Of a stretch of DNA of 64,000 nt, positions 61,636-64,000 are shown one piece after another. The position numbers and the translations under genes are program-made. Source of the DNA: Massilia sp. TS11. Lineage in GTDB: Bacteria > Pseudomonadota > Gammaproteobacteria > Burkholderiales > Burkholderiaceae_D. Below the pieces are notes generated by a model. It had not been told where the DNA came from, ran no database searches, and worked only from the letters and a program-made list of their open reading frames with translations. The stretch covers positions 1 to 64,000 of the forward strand of contig NZ_JAKLTS010000016.1 in NCBI RefSeq assembly GCF_022012445.1, given 5' to 3'. The stretch's first letter is position 1; every line of letters begins with the position of its first letter.

Positions 61636-62402
61636 GCCTGCGCCCCGCGCAGCTGGTCGACCCAGTCGGCCGCCTTGCCGATGCCCTGCCAGGCGGCCGT
61701 GCCGCGCGCGACCATGCGTTCGAACTCGGCCTCGTCAAAGGCCGGCTGGTGCGAGGCAAAGGCCAGCAGACGCACCTGGCGCAGTTCGCCGGTGATCAGG
61801 TTTTCCTCGGCGCTCACGTGCAGCAGGGCCGGCCGGTACAGGCGGTTCTGCTCGTCGCGCGCGAGCGCCTCGTGGCTGGCGTGCACGGTCAGCAGGCCAC
61901 CGCCTTCCAGTTCCAGGTGGATATTGGCCTTGTTTTTGCCGCCGATGTCGATGATGCGGCCGTGCAGGTATTTGTCGACATACACCCAGACGTCATCGGT
62001 TTTCGACAGATGGGTGCGCGCATCGACGCGCAGGCGCGCGGCCCCGCTGCCGTCGTCGATCGCATAGCGGCGCTGCGGCTGCTGCTTGACGGCCGCCTGC
62101 CAGCGCTCGAGCACGGCGGCGCGGCGCGCGTCGATCAGATGCAGGGTGTCGGGGCTGGCCAGAAAGGCCAGGTCGCTCCACAGGCTGGCGGCGGGGCCGA
62201 GCCCGGCGCAGTGGAGCACCAGGGCGCCGCCGTCCTGGTCGAGCTGCAGGGCCACCTGGGCCAGATCGAGCTCGCGGCTGCTGCCCTTGAGGAAATCGGC
62301 GACGTCGCGCTGGAATTCCAGCAGCAGTGCAAACGGCAAGGCGCTCTGGCCTTCGTCCAGGCCGGACTGGCGCTCGCTGATGGCAAACCGCAGTTGGTCC
62401 AT
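61632..62402 (-). CDS. Unknown protein paired with the PIN-domain gene
   Basis: I do not recognise this 256-residue protein. It is soluble and acidic. An N-terminal part (about 1-105) mixes helices and strands (LPFALLLEFQRDVADFLKG, GALVLHCAGLGPAASLW). A C-terminal part (about 115-215) looks beta-rich (VWVYVDKYLHGRIIDIGGKN, GGGLLTVHASHEALARDE, LLHVSAEENLITGEL). No membrane segment, signal or DNA-binding motif is visible. It starts behind a GGGAG site and its end overlaps the PIN gene (ATGA), the order antitoxin then nuclease of type II toxin-antitoxin operons. It may be the cognate regulator or a substrate-recruiting partner. Confidence 0.65.
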   Translation of the reverse strand: MDQLRFAISERQSGLDEGQSALPFALLLEFQRDVADFLKGSSRELDLAQVALQLDQDGGALVLHCAGLGPAASLWSDLAFLASPDTLHLIDARRAAVLERWQAAVKQQPQRRYAIDDGSGAARLRVDARTHLSKTDDVWVYVDKYLHGRIIDIGGKNKANIHLELEGGGLLTVHASHEALARDEQNRLYRPALLHVSAEENLITGELRQVRLLAFASHQPAFDEAEFERMVARGTAAWQGIGKAADWVDQLRGAQA

Positions 62403-62436
62403 GGACCGGCTCCCGCTCTTGTCAAGATGTACAGCT

Positions 62437-62466
62437 ATCTTAGGTCAGAAGCACGGCAAAAGTCAC
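62437..62466 (-). promoter_or_regulatory. Possible promoter of the PIN module
   Basis: On the leftward strand GTGACT (62461-62466) and TAAGAT (62437-62442) are 18 bases apart in the 73-base gap after recX. Each matches the sigma-70 consensus at four of six positions. If real, the module has its own promoter besides recA-recX readthrough. Confidence 0.3.
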
Positions 62467-62475
62467 GCGAGGGTT

Positions 62476-62928
62476 TCAGTCTTCGTCGATCGGACCCTGC
62501 ACGGCGCGCCGGATCGCGCTCGAGGAGAAGCCGCGCGCCATCAGGTAGCGCACCTGCTTCTGGCGCGCCGCCGGGTCGCTGGCGACCGCGCCGAAGCGGC
62601 GCTGCCACAGGGCGCAGGCGCGCGCCACCTCGGACTCGGCCAGCTCGGCCTTGACCTCCTGCAGGGCCGCGCCCTGCACGCCATGGGCGCTGAGTTCGGC
62701 CAGAATCAGGGCATTGCCCGCGCGCGCGGCGCGCCGGTGCACGAGCGACTCGGTAAAGCGCTCCTGCGACAGCCACTGATTGGCTTCGAGCGTATCGAGC
62801 AGGGCCTCGAGATTATCGTCCTCGCCGACATAGCGGGCGAGCTTGCGCGCGAGTTCCAGACGGCTGTACTCGCGTTGGGAGAGGTACCGCAGGGCACGCG
62901 CCTTTAAGCTGGGTTGAGGAGCTGGCAT
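62476..62928 (-). CDS. recX: RecX regulatory protein
   Basis: RecX binds RecA filaments and blocks their extension. The 150-residue protein is made of three-helix repeats, with the family N-terminus [23 protein letters not shown], then [23 protein letters not shown] and a C-terminal [21 protein letters not shown]. It follows recA by 30 bases, as in most betaproteobacteria, so both are probably LexA-regulated from the recA promoter, which lies beyond the window. Confidence 0.93.
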   Translation of the reverse strand: MPAPQPSLKARALRYLSQREYSRLELARKLARYVGEDDNLEALLDTLEANQWLSQERFTESLVHRRAARAGNALILAELSAHGVQGAALQEVKAELAESEVARACALWQRRFGAVASDPAARQKQVRYLMARGFSSSAIRRAVQGPIDED

Positions 62929-62958
62929 GGCACGGTCCTGCGGTGTGAGGAGACGGAC

Positions 62959-64000
62959 TTAGTCGACAGCCTTGAGCTTGGCGGCCGGCTCCGGCTTGTC
63001 GCCGGCGATCGGGGGCAGTTCGCGCACGCCGAGGGCGGCACGGACTTTGTTTTCGATTTCGCGCGCCAGGGCCGGGCGCTCTTTCAGGAAGGTGCGCGCA
63101 TTGTCCTTGCCCTGACCGATACGCTCGCCGTTGTAGCTGTACCAGGAGCCGGACTTTTCGACGATGCGGTGCTCGGAGCCGAGGTCGAGGATTTCGCCCT
63201 CGCGCGAGGTGCCTTCCCCGTACAGGATGTCGAAGTGGGCTTCCTTGAACGGCGGCGCGATCTTGTTCTTGACGACCTTGACCTTGGTTTCCGAACCGAT
63301 CACCTCGTCGCCCGATTTGATCGAGCCGGTGCGGCGGATGTCCAGACGCACGGAGGCGTAGAACTTCAGGGCATTGCCGCCGGTGGTGGTTTCGGGCGAG
63401 CCGAACATCACGCCGATCTTCATGCGGATCTGATTGATGAAGATGACCAGGGTATTGGTGCGGTTGATGGTGCCGGTCAGCTTGCGCAGGGCCTGGGACA
63501 TCAGGCGGGCCTGCAGGCCGGGCAGGGCGTCGCCCATGTCGCCTTCGATTTCGGCGCGCGGGGTCAGGGCCGCCACCGAGTCGACCACGATCAGGTCGAC
63601 CGAGCCGGAACGCACCAGGGCGTCGCAGATTTCGAGCGCCTGTTCACCGGTGTCGGGCTGGGAAATCAGCAGTTCGGACAGGTTGATGCCGAGCTTCTGG
63701 GCATAGGTGACGTCGAGCGCGTGCTCGGCGTCGATGAAGGCGCAGGTGCCGCCCATGCGCTGCATCTGGGCGATGGTCTGCAGGGTCAGCGTGGTTTTAC
63801 CCGAGGACTCGGGACCGTAGATTTCGACCACGCGGCCGCGCGGCAGACCGCCGACGCCGAGCGCGATGTCGAGGCCGAGGGAACCGGTGGAGACGGTCTG
63901 GACTTCCTCGACCGGCTCGCTGCCATCCATGCGCATGACCGAGCCTTTGCCGAATTGTTTCTCGATCTGGGCCAGGGCGGCGGCCAGGGCTTTGGCTTTT
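62959..64000 (-). CDS. recA: Recombinase A (5' end beyond the window)
   Basis: RecA forms filaments on single-stranded DNA for homologous recombination and SOS induction. The stop is at 62959 and the frame is open to the window end, giving about 347 residues; only the first few residues are missing. The visible N-terminus includes [19 protein letters not shown], then the Walker [34 protein letters not shown], the loop-2 region [30 protein letters not shown] (shown by its [15 protein letters not shown] core) and a short acidic C-terminus. ATG codons inside this frame (63936) are not the true start. Confidence 0.97.
   Translation of the reverse strand, partial: KAKALAAALAQIEKQFGKGSVMRMDGSEPVEEVQTVSTGSLGLDIALGVGGLPRGRVVEIYGPESSGKTTLTLQTIAQMQRMGGTCAFIDAEHALDVTYAQKLGINLSELLISQPDTGEQALEICDALVRSGSVDLIVVDSVAALTPRAEIEGDMGDALPGLQARLMSQALRKLTGTINRTNTLVIFINQIRMKIGVMFGSPETTTGGNALKFYASVRLDIRRTGSIKSGDEVIGSETKVKVVKNKIAPPFKEAHFDILYGEGTSREGEILDLGSEHRIVEKSGSWYSYNGERIGQGKDNARTFLKERPALAREIENKVRAALGVRELPPIAGDKPEPAAKLKAVD

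Overview
The window is a high-GC chromosomal segment of a betaproteobacterium, most likely in Oxalobacteraceae (Massilia/Telluria, Duganella or Janthinobacterium type). This rests on protein character and gene order: recA-recX-DUF2889-sucC-sucD next to type IV pilins, pgk-pyk-fba-purC, an IncP-like traL/traM pair on the chromosome, and many hybrid sensor kinases and cyclic-di-GMP proteins. I recognise no rRNA, tRNA, CRISPR array, insertion sequence or prophage. No gene-free stretch exceeds 300 bases; the longest are about 229 bases (56819-57047, pilin regulatory region) and about 218 bases (60926-61143).

Layout. 1-3.1 kb: a MarR-controlled EmrAB-type efflux operon. 3.1-4.8 kb: a secreted beta-propeller protein facing a periplasmic solute-binding protein. 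4.9-9.1 kb: a leftward GDP-D-rhamnose module (gmd, rmd, two GT4 glycosyltransferases). 9.3-11.6 kb: NADP malic enzyme. 11.8-14.8 kb: NAD salvage (nicotinamidase, pncB) and thiL. 14.8-19.4 kb: a hybrid sensor kinase overlapping a REC-PAS-GGDEF-EAL-REC protein. 19.5-24.5 kb: pncC/CinA, the traL/traM-like pair, a double-domain M16 peptidase and a lipoprotein. 24.6-25.9 kb: an ArsR-controlled CzcD-type metal exporter. 26-28.3 kb: cysK, FKBP isomerase, tcdA. 28.4-30.8 kb: a hemerythrin-PdxH fusion and a cyclopropane fatty acid synthase. 30.8-35 kb: a hybrid kinase with HPt behind an HD-GYP response regulator in the same frame. 35-38.8 kb: msrA, a methionine aminopeptidase coupled to a ParD-like antitoxin, a flavin reductase, glutaryl-CoA dehydrogenase and a KTSC protein. 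38.9-43.6 kb: OmpW, two secreted lipoprotein hydrolases and Sua5/TsaC. 43.6-49.8 kb: purC, a GFA protein, fba, pyk, pgk, azlD, azlC. 49.9-52 kb: a tight four-gene operon (zinc finger, SnoaL-like, YheT, unknown). 52-56.2 kb: PsiF, an M48-TPR protease, moaC, an esterase and a YcgR/PilZ protein. 56.4-57.5 kb: two tandem type IV pilins, each with its own sigma-54 promoter. 57.5-64 kb: a double-FHA protein, sucD, sucC, DUF2889, a PIN-domain two-gene module, recX and recA (cut by the window end).

Themes. Three proteins can make, break or bind cyclic di-GMP (GGDEF-EAL, HD-GYP, PilZ), and the PilZ protein lies next to the pilins. Gene packing is extreme, with many 4-base ATGA overlaps in operons and 4-base tail-to-tail overlaps between convergent genes. 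A REP/REPIN-like palindrome family built on GGGGTC-T/A-GACCCC occurs at four loci. A period-10 direct repeat of TTACAG type lies in three promoter regions.

The best candidates for undescribed biology are the PIN-domain pair inserted between recX and DUF2889, the ParD-like/methionine aminopeptidase operon, the orphan chromosomal traL/traM pair, and the hemerythrin-PdxH fusion.
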